DNA of 64,000 nucleotides from contig JAQOTA010000069.1 in assembly GCA_029532415.1 (NCBI GenBank), positions 1,116,001 through 1,180,000 on the forward strand. Direction: 5' to 3'. The stretch is from Marasmius tenuissimus. Lineage: Eukaryota > Basidiomycota > Agaricomycetes > Agaricales > Marasmiaceae. Each line of letters begins with the position of its first letter. Position 1 is the first letter of the stretch. This document shows, piece by piece, positions 32,701 to 43,678 of the stretch. The notes under the pieces are model-generated. The model saw only the letters and a program-made list of their open reading frames with translations, made no database searches and was not told the DNA's origin. Position numbers and translations under genes: made by a program.

Positions 32701-33975
32701 CTAGCGCCAGGTTGTTGCTGAAGGGCGCATCTCCCACTCCTTGGTCGTCTTGATCCTCCCATCGCTAGCTAAGGTTGGAAATTGGTGTCGGATGAGGTTG
32801 AGAGAGACTGCTGATCCCTTGTGTAGCTCCAAAGAGACTTTTTGTAAAAAGGGGAAAGTCGACGAGTCCGAGAACAAGACATCAATTTCGCGCCAAGGAG
32901 CGAGGAATCTCTGAAGAGTGCCATCGTCCTCGGGCGCATCAAGTTCCATACGCAAGGTGATAGACTCAATGCTTGACGAATGGGATTCAGAAAGTGCGAA
33001 AAGAGATCGTATCCATGGCACGGGAGAGTGCGTAGTTGTATGGCGAACCCCGAGAAGAAGCGACCTGAGCACGGGGGCATTGTCGTTTAGTTTAAGACTA
33101 GAATCTACTTTGGCGAAGTGAGATGATGGGATAGAGGGGAAGATGGGAGGTTCAACGAAAATACCTTTTTCACTGGTCGGAAGATCTGCCAGCTCCAGGT
33201 GTTTCAAGCCTCCTCCCACGAGGGCGAGGACAGATTGAGCACCCCCGTCGCGCGGTTGATTCAACCGTAAGCTTTCCAGCCCAGAAAAATCAAATGCGCA
33301 CTGAGAGGAGGCAAAGTAGGAGGCGAAAGGTTCCATTCTGATTACTCCAAGGTCAAGACTATGAATGGGGTGGGTTGGTGTGTCGAAGGGAGCGCGATCT
33401 CCAATCCGAGAGAATAGTAGGGATGTAAAGGAGATGCAGGCCAGATTGGGTGGGGATGAAACCATTTCCATGAAATGTGAGAATGAAACGAAGGTCGAAT
33501 GGGAGACCTCGAGGCTGGTGATGGAGGGGCGCCGTAAGAGGTGATATATCGCTTCTTGGAGGGAAAGATCTAAGGTCTGTGGTCCCATGCGAAATAAGGT
33601 CAACGACCGTACGTTTGAGAGCCTGCTCACAACGCGGGCTACCGAAACGTTCTCTTCGGTCCACCGAACGTTGGCACGACGAGGGGTGTGAACCTCGAAA
33701 TTCTTCAAACGCACACTTCGGATGTACGAGACAAGATGTGGATGAATATCCAGGGCTTCCAGGAGCCTTTTACGGGACTCAATTGACTGGACTGACAGGG
33801 AATCATGATCCTCATGATGAGGCGAAGTAAGAGAGAGCGAAAGATAGCTGAAGATGATCGGTTGTGCCGCCGAAAGCCAGACGGAATCGACAAGGGCACA
33901 GTTCTGTAGGGTTCGCTTGTCGAGCTTTGGGTCCAAGAATGACAGGATATGGATCGCGATTTCTGGTGGAAACAT
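32701..33975 (-). CDS. F-box domain protein
   Basis: A single 424-codon frame starting MFPPEIAIHILSFLDPKLDKRTLQNCALVDSVW, i.e. an N-terminal F-box of the type abundant in Agaricomycetes. The rest is leucine-rich, with repeated phrases such as SLTLFRMGPQTLDLSL, LESLRLNQPRD and LKHLELADLP, suggesting irregular leucine-rich repeats that would bind a substrate. The expected role is an SCF ubiquitin-ligase substrate adaptor, with the F-box contacting Skp1. The target is unknown. Confidence 0.85.
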   Translation of the reverse strand: MFPPEIAIHILSFLDPKLDKRTLQNCALVDSVWLSAAQPIIFSYLSLSLTSPHHEDHDSLSVQSIESRKRLLEALDIHPHLVSYIRSVRLKNFEVHTPRRANVRWTEENVSVARVVSRLSNVRSLTLFRMGPQTLDLSLQEAIYHLLRRPSITSLEVSHSTFVSFSHFMEMVSSPPNLACISFTSLLFSRIGDRAPFDTPTHPIHSLDLGVIRMEPFASYFASSQCAFDFSGLESLRLNQPRDGGAQSVLALVGGGLKHLELADLPTSEKGIFVEPPIFPSIPSSHFAKVDSSLKLNDNAPVLRSLLLGVRHTTTHSPVPWIRSLFALSESHSSSIESITLRMELDAPEDDGTLQRFLAPWREIDVLFSDSSTFPFLQKVSLELHKGSAVSLNLIRHQFPTLASDGRIKTTKEWEMRPSATTWR

Positions 33976-34415
33976 CGAATAGGGGTGGACGCGAGGGTCT
34001 GCACAAACAGAGGTGTTGGTTATATACTTAGTAAGTGCACAGTTGTTTGGGAGTGACCGCAGCTCTCAACGGCGAAAGAGACCGTGCCCGCTGCACGCAG
34101 CCGCAGTTAACACTCGTGGTACAATCTAGTGATGGGAGTGAATAAGAGCGAATATCGATCAGCATTCCGACTTGCGAGGGTATCGGCAAATGCCGTACTG
34201 CAATGGGCAGTTTCGCAACGGACCACAACCCCCGCTCGTAGTAGGCCAGTAGCGTATTCAATATGAGCATCAAATGTGTGGATGAATATCCCATCTATAG
34301 TACAAGTGGCTGACAATAAAACTACCACGTAGTTTTGAATATAGTAGGTGAGGAGGCTATGGATAGAGAGTATGTAAGTATGTGACATGTAGTCCGCGAT
34401 TGACCTCTCATAATT
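33976..34415. other. Intergenic, no gene seen
   Basis: A spacer between the F-box start and the stop of the RNA-binding protein gene. Short minus-strand frames have no recognisable content. Confidence 0.55.
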
Positions 34416-36304
34416 TTAACGGTCGCGAGCGTATGGATGGTATCCATGCTGGCCCCTCTGCCCCGCGCGCTGAGGACCTACACCGGCGGCTCCGTTCCCA
34501 GCAGCAGCAGCAGCAGGCCCGCTCGGTGCGCCTCTAGGGCCTTTCGGGATGTTTTGTCCTCCCCCGCCCTGTTGCGCCATCCCACCTCTGCCTGCGCCCA
34601 TACCCATGTTTCCCATTCCCTGACCCATCATCCCACCCCGCATGTTACCGCCCATCATTGGGTTCATGCCCATATTACCCATACCTCCCCCGCCCATACC
34701 ACCCATACCACCGCCGCCCATCATATTCGCGCTACCGCCAGCCATCTGGAACATTCGAGTATACAGAGCTGCGAGCGCTTGTGGGTCGAACGCTGCTCCC
34801 ATGTTGCCACCAGCATTACCGCCTTGGAAGTTATTGTTAAATCCACCTGCACTTGCACGGCCGCCATTGCTCCCTCCGCTGCTGTCGTACTGTTGGTCTT
34901 CGCTGAAGTTCTCGCGCTGGTACCTTGGTTGTGCGAGCTTCACGTCAATCTAGAACAAGGGCGGGAAATTATTAGAGACACACTCCAAGAGGAGAGTTAT
35001 CCGAAGTACTTACCAACTTGCCATCAATCTCCAGGTTTCCGAACCCCAAGAAGGGCCGAACATCGACATCCTCAAGAGACACGAAACCGAAACCCTTGCT
35101 TCTGCCCGTCTCACGGTCCAACATAACTGTCGAGTCTATCACTCGACCAAACTGTGAGAAGAACTCGCGCATAGACTCCGACGTTACACTTCCTGCGAGC
35201 CCTCCTATGAACAGCTTTGTCGCCCGTTGGTGCTCCTCTCGTGGTATGGCACGTTTTGGGTCGATCTACGAGAGTATAAGGACAAAGATAACGATGTATG
35301 TACCCTGTACGTACGACTTTGCCGTCCAAAAAATGTTCCTGTACCATGACCCTATTGACACTGGCTGGATCTTCGAAGGTGAGAAATGCAAAGCAACGAG
35401 ACCTTCCGGTCGCGTCTCGCATGATTGTGCAGGCTTCAACTTTGCCAAACTGAGAGAAGTAATCACGAAGGCCATCTAAATAGCTCTGTTAATCAAGAGA
35501 CAGTATCAAACCAATATTAGCCACATACCGTCGGTCGTGTCCCAGTGTAGCCCTCCAATGAACATCTTGCTGTCAATGACAAAACCGGTGCAGGAAGAGA
35601 AATTTGCGTTTGGGTGGACGGAATGAACATAGAGAAAAAGATCTGCTATTAGTATAACGTAGAATAGGACAGAGGGGAATGCCACAAGGACTCTACTGTG
35701 TTAGCCTAGCCTAGCCTATAGCTTGTAGACGACGCAAGACAAACTGAAGTACGGCTACCCAATCACAGTCCGCCAGCACAGCAAGGCCTTCACAGTAGGC
35801 GCCTTAACGAACGCTGGAGTGAGTCAGCGTGAAGAAAGGCTTCTTACCCTTCGTCTTTCATTTCCGACGGACGCACGCTCCGCAAGTCGATGCCTACAGG
35901 TGTTTGATATCCTTGGTTTGCCATGCCTTGTTGCAGTGGGACATCCCTGTACCCGGAGGAAGGATTGTCTTCGTATGTTGGAATTTGTTGGGTCGCGGCT
36001 GTTGGAATCGTTGCTGAGGCGGTATTTGATATTGAGAGTGTCGTTTGGGGAGTTTGTGGTTCTTTTTCAGTCGAGTTGGGAGGTGTAATATCTTCGGCCA
36101 AATCCTCCAGTTCCGTTGTTGTTTCTTCTTTCGAAGAAGTACCAGCTTGTGTCTGAGGTGATGTCTTGGTCGTTTGATTCTGTTCAGATGGTTCTCCACC
36201 TTCGGTTTCATAGAGGTCTGAGTGGGAAGTAGTCAGTAAACGAAGAGAACTCAAGAACAATGGAGCTCACCTCCGTAGAGGTCAGCGTCGAGTTCGTCGG
36301 ACAT
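34416..36304 (-). CDS. HRP1: RNA-binding protein with two RRMs, Hrp1/Nab4-like
   Basis: The start MSDELDADLYG is joined to DLYETEGGEPSEQ (donor GTGAGC, acceptor CTCAG). A Ser/Thr/Gln/Pro-rich N-terminal region follows, then a ~265-nt intron. RRM1 has MFIGGLHWDTTD and CFAFLTFEDPASV. A linker IDPKRAIPREEHQRATK leads to RRM2 with LFIGGLAGSVTSESMREFFSQFG and SKGFGFVSLEDVDV. The C-terminal ~170 residues are a Gly/Met/Asn-rich low-complexity tail ending YHPYARDR. This is the architecture of yeast Hrp1/Nab4 (CF IB), which binds UA-rich signals in mRNA 3'-end formation and shuttles between nucleus and cytoplasm. About 500 aa. RRM1's RNP1 motif is slightly atypical (RCFAFLTF). Confidence 0.88.
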
Positions 36305-36556
36305 GATGGTGGTCAAAGCGAGAGAGTGAAAAATTACGGAATTTTCCGCAAGCGTCAGCACAACATACAGAATGTTAACGTAAGTAGGTTCTGTCAGCGA
36401 TATTGACATCACCGCCGCCACAGCACTCAGGGAACTTCAAGCAGAGGGTCGCGTCTACAGTCCAGTGCATCACTCGCGCGTGTATAGGCAACGTATTCCA
36501 TTATAGATAGCTATAGATTTACACCTCTTCTTTACCCTAGTTTTGATTCCCTTTCT

Positions 36557-38522
36557 TCACACAACCAGTCTCAACTTCGCGAAATCGGGCGTTCCAAACC
36601 CTGTAACTGGGTCCCATCCAGATCCAGCTGTAAACCCGTTCGTTCCACAGCCAGGGTTATTCCCGCTGGTGATATCATTGAATGCAGCCCCGTTTTGATA
36701 GATGAGAGGGTTGAGGAAACCTAGCGAAGGCCTCCCAGCCGCAAGTCGGACGTCGTTCAGGAGAGCGATGATTGCGGCCACAGTAGGAGACGATGCAGAG
36801 GTACCTCCGACCGAGACCGCACGCCCGCCCACAATAACCTGGAAGCTCGTTCCCTGAGCAGCCAAGTCAGGATACGCACGACCGCTCGTACTATGAGAAA
36901 TGGTAGGTGAGTACGTTCCAACGTAAGAACGAAACGAAACACCCACTTGAATAGACCGCTATTCGTGCTTCCCAACCTATTCAAAAACGTTGTAACGGCG
37001 GTGTTCTGATAGTCCGGCCTCGCGAAGTAGTTCGAGAATCCTCCACCCGAGAATGAAACGGCAACCTCAGGGTTCGTTCTCGTTGTTCCGCCAACAGCAG
37101 TAACGAACGGGCACCCAGCCGGGAACGCAGGTTGGAATTGGACTCGGTTTCGACCATCGTTTGTCCTGCAGTCGCCTCCGCCCACACCAGAGTCTCCTGA
37201 GCTGAAAAGGATACTGGATCCACGTGCGCCTAATTGGGCAAAGAGATTGCAAACGCTCGTGGCATAGTCCTTGGGAACGGTCTGCTCGTTCTCGCCATAG
37301 GAAGTTGTGAAGACGAACGGGATTGAGGTTTGATTGAGGATGAAGTTGAGCCAATCAAGATAAGGTTCGTTTGTGTTGGTAGGCGTATCGGAGTCAGGAA
37401 TAAAAGGAGGTGAACCACCAGTGCTGAAAACCAAGAGTTAGCACACGTTTGGCTACTTCGATTGGAATTCTCAAACCTGTAGTATGTGTTGGGTACAGGT
37501 GCGGATATGCCGACCGTATATTGAATATCCAAGTTGGCCTCAACCCCCGGGTCGTTCTGATCGTCGCCGCCATTGCGCACACGAACAGTAGTGAAGTTGG
37601 TGCCTGCAGCCGATGGGAAGAATTGTCGGAGGAAAGTCTGCGCGATAGGATGGTGAATGTTAGACAGGAAGACAACTTGAAAGGATCAGAGTCAACCTGT
37701 AGATCAGCACGGTTCGCGAATTCATCGAGATAGCCGGCAACACCGAGAGAGTTTCGGGCGGAGGCGCGTTGTACGTAGCCAGCGGTCTAAAGTATACCTT
37801 TGTCAAATACCTGGAGGAGAGGAACAGCCAGACATGCATACATTGTAGAGGGTTTTCAAGCAGTCCGGCGTTATCCTCGTGTTGCAGGAAGTAGGTGGGA
37901 CGGCATTGGGGACGTCGGCTTCCTCCTGTACCTTTGCTTCGGGCTCCACGAAGCTAGTCGTACGCATGGTCTTCAAAGTTCCAAAGTATGTCGTTGGCGA
38001 GACCACATCAACATGTCCCATCAGTTCCCGCGGAAGTGAATATCCGAGCGTTCGGAGAGCCGTATCTTTGGTGGCAGTGTGATGATAAAGACCATACTTT
38101 GCGTCCAGCATCCTTTCCGCATCCTTGACCGGGACGCGAATCGTAACCCAATCGCCACCGGCAGTAGAACCGAAGGAATGGACTCCGTGGTGAGCTAACC
38201 ACTCTTCTACAATGGTGACAGTGTCCTTGTGGGGTGCCACGAGTTCGTCGACTTGTTCTTTCGACAGATGTTGTCCATAGCGTTCGTGAGCTGGGTCACT
38301 AGTTTGGCCGAGATGGTACAAGAGCTCTTCAAGACGAGCAGATTTGAGCCCCAGTCGAAGGTCTATTGGGGTATCGGGAGAAGGGATGGAACGAAGCTCC
38401 CACCCTGGAGGAACCTTAGTACCCCAGGAGTGTTTCTCGACGAAATCATCCCAACGACGACTGAGCGGAGTGGCATACGCCAAAGAAGCAAGTGTAACGA
38501 GGAATAAGGACGACCAAGCCAT
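36557..38522 (-). CDS. Sedolisin (S53) tripeptidyl-peptidase, copy 1
   Basis: Starts MAWSSLFLVTLASLAYATPLSRRW: a secretion signal followed by the pro-domain (FVEKHSWG, PIDLRLGLKSARLEELLYHL, HERYGQHLSKEQVDELVAPH). The mature part holds the S53 active-site residues: Glu and Asp in EANLDIQY, the oxyanion Asp in SSGDSGVGGGDC, and the nucleophile Ser in GGTSASSPTVAA. It ends GWDPVTGFGTPDFAKLRLVV. Several short introns interrupt it. The family is secreted, acid-active and removes tripeptides from protein substrates. It is very close to the copy at 43679-45630. A TATA-like box lies 31-39 bp upstream of the ATG. Confidence 0.93.
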
Positions 38523-38552
38523 GATGGGGTAGAGAGATGCAACTTGTGCTGG

Positions 38553-38561
38553 TATTTATAT
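38553..38561 (-). promoter_or_regulatory. TATA-like box, sedolisin copy 1
   Basis: On the minus strand ATATAAATA, 31 bp or a little more upstream of the start codon. The paralogue has a comparable box at a similar distance (45665-45676). Confidence 0.45.
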
Positions 38562-40966
38562 TGATAGATAAGAAATGCAGAGTCGTGGGGTCATAATCGT
38601 CAATGCGAGAGAATCGATTCGAGGGAGAAGTCGAGAATGGCGTATTGAGACGGGGTTGCAAGGGCCCTCATGGCGGGAAGAGATTGGAAGCCAATTGTGC
38701 CTTTCGATGTGGGTAAGAACTATCGTCCGTCGTATGCCGGTGCCTTCGTGACCGAGCTCCTGAGAGAGCTGCTGCATGGAGTACAGGAGGAAAATACCCA
38801 CGCAATCTAGCTTGACCTCACGATCTCTATGTCACGAATGAACTTGATGCGGGACCGGTTCATATGCAGGAGCATGAGATCAGTGCTAGAAGCCCTCCTC
38901 GTTGGTTATTTTGACAAAGTTGAAGGCCTGAACGAGAGTACGCTGCAGGTTATCAGGTTGATCAAGGAACCAAATCTGCCCAACTTCTGCCGGTAGCTGC
39001 ATGGGAAGCCGCCCGAGAACCACAGCCCGAATGGCATTTGACTGTGAGGGTGCAAGGTTATGAGCATGATGCTGTGACCTGCCGTTGAGTGGTGCTTGTG
39101 TTGAGGTTGATGTCAGGAACCGATAGCTGGGGAGGTAAACATCGAGTACAATCGTAAGTACTGTTCGTCAAAGAGCAAGACACAACCAGAGATATGAACC
39201 GAGCTATCGTATCTGAATATTACTTCAGGGTTCTGAGAGCCCGACTTGGTGTCAGACTCTGATGGGTTGGGCCTGTTTGGCGGAGTTCGAGGTAGTATAT
39301 CCACGTCTGGTTGTACTTGAGTTGGAGGATACTACATATTGGAAAAATGGACTAGAAGCAGCCAAGAGCATACATAGTCACAAAAAAAAGCCAGCACATG
39401 GATGTGAGACTCGAGAGTGTGCTGCGCCGAGGTCGTAGTCCGAGCGTCACTGTCTGTGTCTGGTTTCGAAGTATCGGAGAAGGGAACCGTGGGATAGCCT
39501 TGGCCCTTGTGAATCGACTCGTTGCGGCAATCCCCGAGCAAAGATTGCCTTTTCCTCGGACCTTGCCGCGTAATAGACTTCTCCGCCTCCATCAACACTT
39601 CGTCATCTATGCAGTCTTCCAAGAATTTACTGCAGGGCCCACATACTAGTGTCGGCGGGATGCGCACGGATGAAAGTCCGTTTCTGTGTCATATACGTAC
39701 GGTACCCTGAACCCGGGACCTCAGGGTCTCCGGTCTCGGCAATAACCTCCACCCTTCCAAACCACACAAAACGTGCTAGACCAATAGTAAACGGAGCCTC
39801 TCATCACGAGGAGGCCATCACAGCAGTCAGTAGGTGTCGTAGGTACCTCGAATCCCAAAGATAAGGTCAAAACACAAATTTGGATATGTCGGACATTGTC
39901 TGGTTAGTACCGTCGGGTTGCGGCCTTTTAGTGATCAGGAGCTAACAACAGAAGACGGTCTATCTGTATCCCTAAAAATGCTTTTCGGCAAATATGCGAC
40001 ATGCCGCTGAAGCAGCCGGACCCTGAGAGTCCTGCCGGATCCCAGCAAACCAGGCGGAGGATGATTATCCGCAATATGCCGCCCGGGAGAAATGGCATGA
40101 TTTTAGCTCATGCCACTTTTATATTCAAACTCCGCAGGTTGTACTTCCGCCCTTACCTCCCTCCTTGCCTCTCTCAGCCGTGCGCTACCATCTTTCTTGG
40201 CTGCATATCCCACAAGCCTACTCAAGTCCTCGTACTGCTACTGGACACTCAAGGGCTCCCTGTCAAGTTGACCCAAGCACACGTGTCATCAAGGCGACGA
40301 ATACAAGACCTCGATACAATCAAAACTGACCTCAAACCGCTCGCATAGTCAAGCTCGCAAATCATTCAGGTGCTCTATCTTAGTTATTTACTCAAGCACT
40401 CAAGACATGGGCTTATTGACAGGTTTCACGGTGCTTGAAAGTCAAGTACCGTATGTAGAGTACCTATACCGCAATACAAGTAATTTTATACCTTGAAAAT
40501 GAGAACCAATGGTAGGAACAGTAAACGAACATTCATAACGAGTCTGCAAGCTGGCTCGGCAAATGCGTATAAACCGTCCAGCTTTGTATCAACGCTTGTC
40601 CTGAGCTTTCACGGTGGTAATGCCATAGAGATTCAACAAGCTATGCCCTCAAGCCCAGTGAGAGCCTCTTTTGTGTTGTTGTCTGAGCACCTTTGGTGTG
40701 GCTCAGAGGCAGCGGACCAAGTTGTCGGAACCGGCGAATCGGTTCAGGTAAGCGAAGAATGGCTAAGAAATCGGATTTCTTCCGTGCGTGTCTCGCCGAC
40801 ATTACACATACTCCAGGGTGGACTGCACTGCCCAGAAACTTTTATTGAACCCAGGTCACCGCTACCCCTATTCCAACTTCGCTATTCGGACCAAATTCGG
40901 ACTCCCTTCGCTGGAGTTCTAGGTGGCTTTTTTCAAGCTTTTTTTCCTGTCTTTATTCCTACCGCG
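38562..40966. other. 2.4-kb intergenic stretch, no gene seen
   Basis: It lies between the divergent sedolisin and P450 genes. Frames of 70-115 codons occur but show no domain, and no copy of the neighbouring gene families was found. It must hold both promoters. Confidence 0.55.
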
Positions 40967-43460
40967 ATGATGTTTCTTGAGAGCCGCACGCTCAGCATCG
41001 AGCTGCCGTTCCTTGCAACCAGGATCGACCTGGTCAAAGCACTCTCTGCAGCTCTATTGATCTTTGTAGTTGATAGAGTTGTGGCATTTCAGCGAAAGCA
41101 CAGGGTGAGCAATCCGTTTTTCTTGCTAGTTTCTGTTAAAGCGGGTTTCTTCTTACTCCGGCTTAGACATTGGGTTATCTACCTGGAATTCGATGTGCCC
41201 TCTCTCCAATGGGCCCCATAGGAGCTTCCATCAAGACGAGATGGTGGCAAGTGGGTCTGGATTTTACTTGGGAGAGACGTCAAGAGTGTGCGTTTTTTTG
41301 CCAGCCAACCGTTCGGATACACGTTCATTCACACAATGGACAGTGTACAGGAATCACGAAACCATTTCCTCGATTCCATGGTTGTTCGGTGCCCCGGTCC
41401 TCTATACAACGAACATCGACGTGATGAGGCAGATCATTTCGGTCGGACAGACGCGCTCGACATTTATCAAGAGTCCCGAGTCTGTCGTCGGTGGCGGGTG
41501 CGTGCATCTGGCCTCGCTTGAACGAATCTACTTGCTCATGCTGTAATTCCACCATTTCTCACGATAATCCAGGCTTTACGGCGAGAATGTGCTCACGACG
41601 GAAGGAAACGAGTGGAGGAAACACCGTCGAATAGTGGGACCGGCTTTTGGGAACTCCCTGTGAGTCTAGATTCTTCCTTGGCCTCCAGCTAGGCTTACAC
41701 CAAGTCTAACCGCAACAGGTATCAACTCGTATGGGACCAGAGCCTGCAAACCTACCGAGATATGGTAGCGGGTGAAGGCTGGTCTGGGAAGAAGTCCGTA
41801 GAAGTCCCTACGTTGCAGGACGCGACTTTCAAGGTGAACAAATCCTTTGCTTTCGTAGCGGCCTCTGGGCTCAAATTAGGCAGTTCGCGTTGATTGTTTT
41901 GGGTGTCTGTGCTTTTGGGTTTGACTTCAATTGGTAAGTGACAAGTGATGTAAAGTGTTCGATTGATAGGCCGCAACTGACATCCGTCTCACTCGTTGCT
42001 CGCGCTAGGGCCTCTCCACTCGCGAGTCCTGGAGGAGACATGAGTGTGCAAGAAGCCATGCGCACCGTGATCGACAAGTGGATCTTCATAATCTTTGCCC
42101 CTGGATGGCTCAAGAGCTTGCCTTTCCCGTCGTAAGTGCAATTGCTTCCCCCCTGGTGCACGGCAGGCGAAAACCTGAACTGATCTCATGTCAGGTTTAA
42201 ACACACACTGAAAGCATACGCGCAACTGGAGTGTTTCATGCAGGAACAGGTCAAGCTGCGCAGGGAGGAGATTCGTGGTCATGCCGCGGGGGAATATAAA
42301 CGCAAGGACGCGTTCAGCATGCTCGTTCAAGCAAACGAATCCGATGAGAACGCGAAGAATAATTTGAGTGATCGGGACTTGGTGAGTAGATTTGTCACTG
42401 AGAGTCGTGATACCTTTTAACGTTCATTCACGGTCATTAGATCGGAAATGTCTTCGTCATGTTGTTTGCTGGTCATGGTTGGTCGATTTCGTACGGATGT
42501 CTGTCGAACGGAATTCAACAAGTCTACCTGTGGCTTAGAAACAACTGCGCATACGTTGGCGGCAACCCTTGCCTTACTGGCGGTGACTCTCGATGCACAG
42601 GACGAGGTGCTTCAGCAGATCATCGATGTGGTGGGATGGGATCGTGATCCCGTAAGTTCATTGTTGATTCCAGCTACCAGGGGAGATCAAAAAACACTTG
42701 ATTTTAGGAATTCGGTGACTACCATAACTTGAACAAAGTTCTAGCAGCGTTTTACGAAGCCCTCAGACTTTTCCGTGAGTCGTTAGACCCTTCTCAGTGC
42801 CAAAGACACACTCACTCCCATCTTTTTTCGCTAGCCGCTGCGTACATGCTCGTACGCGAGCCCAACAAAGATTTCGTCCTCGACATCCCGAACCCTCGAG
42901 TCCAGGAGGGCACGCAGCCATGTCCCTTGCCAAAAGGTACTTGGGTATGTTGAATCCCCGTATATCTGTACCCCACCGCCTTTTGGTTGACGAGTCTTGA
43001 AACCTACAGACATTAATCGACATGATTGGACTTCGTGAGTAGAATGTAACTATCCAAACGAAGACACTCAGCCTCACTTTCCTCATACAGAACGGAACCC
43101 ACGATACTTTGAAGATCCAGAAGAGTACAGGCCGTCCCGATGGCACACGATGCCTAACGATTCCGAGTTGTTCACAGGTTTCAGTATTGGTGAGACTTCT
43201 ACAACCGCGCTGTCTGCACCGTTCTAAGCTCTCTTTCACCGTGATGTGTAGGTTCTCGTGCGTGTATTGGCAGGAAGTTTGCGACCACGGAAGCTATAGC
43301 ATTCTTGACGATGTTCTTGAGGGATTGGAAGGTGGAACCCTTACTCCAAGCAGGTGAGACTGTGGACAGCTGGAAGAAGAGGGTTCTGGATGCGAACGTT
43401 CAGTTTACCCTCTCTTGCAACACGGTCCCTGTGCGATTCACAAGGAGGGAGAGGCCATAA
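40967..43460 (+). CDS. Cytochrome P450 monooxygenase, copy A
   Basis: Starts MMFLESRTLSIELPFLATRIDL with an N-terminal membrane anchor (ALSAALLIFVVDRVVAF). Many short introns. Reading order after splicing: TLGYLPGIRCALSPMGP, a junction giving RRQE-L-YRNHETISSIPWLFG, then TTEGNEWRKHRRIVGPAFG (C-helix WxxxR). The I-helix AGH-ETTAHT joins across an intron, followed by FYEALRLF (ExxR), RNPRYFEDPEEYRPSRW (PERF-type region) and FSIG-SRACIGRKFA (heme-binding Cys). The tail ends RFTRRERP. All catalytic motifs are present, so it should be active in the ER with a P450 reductase; substrate unknown. It pairs exon by exon with the P450 at 56090-58560. Its 3' end converges with sedolisin copy 2, 218 bp away. 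Confidence 0.9.
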
Positions 43461-43678
43461 GCAAGCAAGGCACCGGTCTGGATTACTCAACGGTTTTGGG
43501 CCAAGAATATCATTTCACATTCCTTTTCGAATACCACTTCACATTCCTTTTCAGTCTCCTTCGTTGTTTACAGTATCCTACATTCCCTACTACCTAATTC
43601 ACGATCTTTTGGAAAATGCGAAATTCAGTCCCTTTACTGGTCGTGGTTCTTATCATTGTGATATGTTCTCTCCTCTCC

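Noticed and set aside
34437..35126. 229-codon plus-strand frame rich in His/Thr/Ser
   Set aside because: It is the antisense of the Gly/Met-rich tail of the Hrp1-like gene.
36557..36946. Possibility that the sedolisin C-terminal part is a separate gene
   Set aside because: The frame continues from the upstream exon through a short intron, and the paralogue has the same layout.
39640..39745. tRNA-like GGTTC/CCCGGG segment
   Set aside because: The minus strand has a GGGTTCAGGG phrase, but no fitting D-arm, anticodon arm or acceptor stem could be folded.
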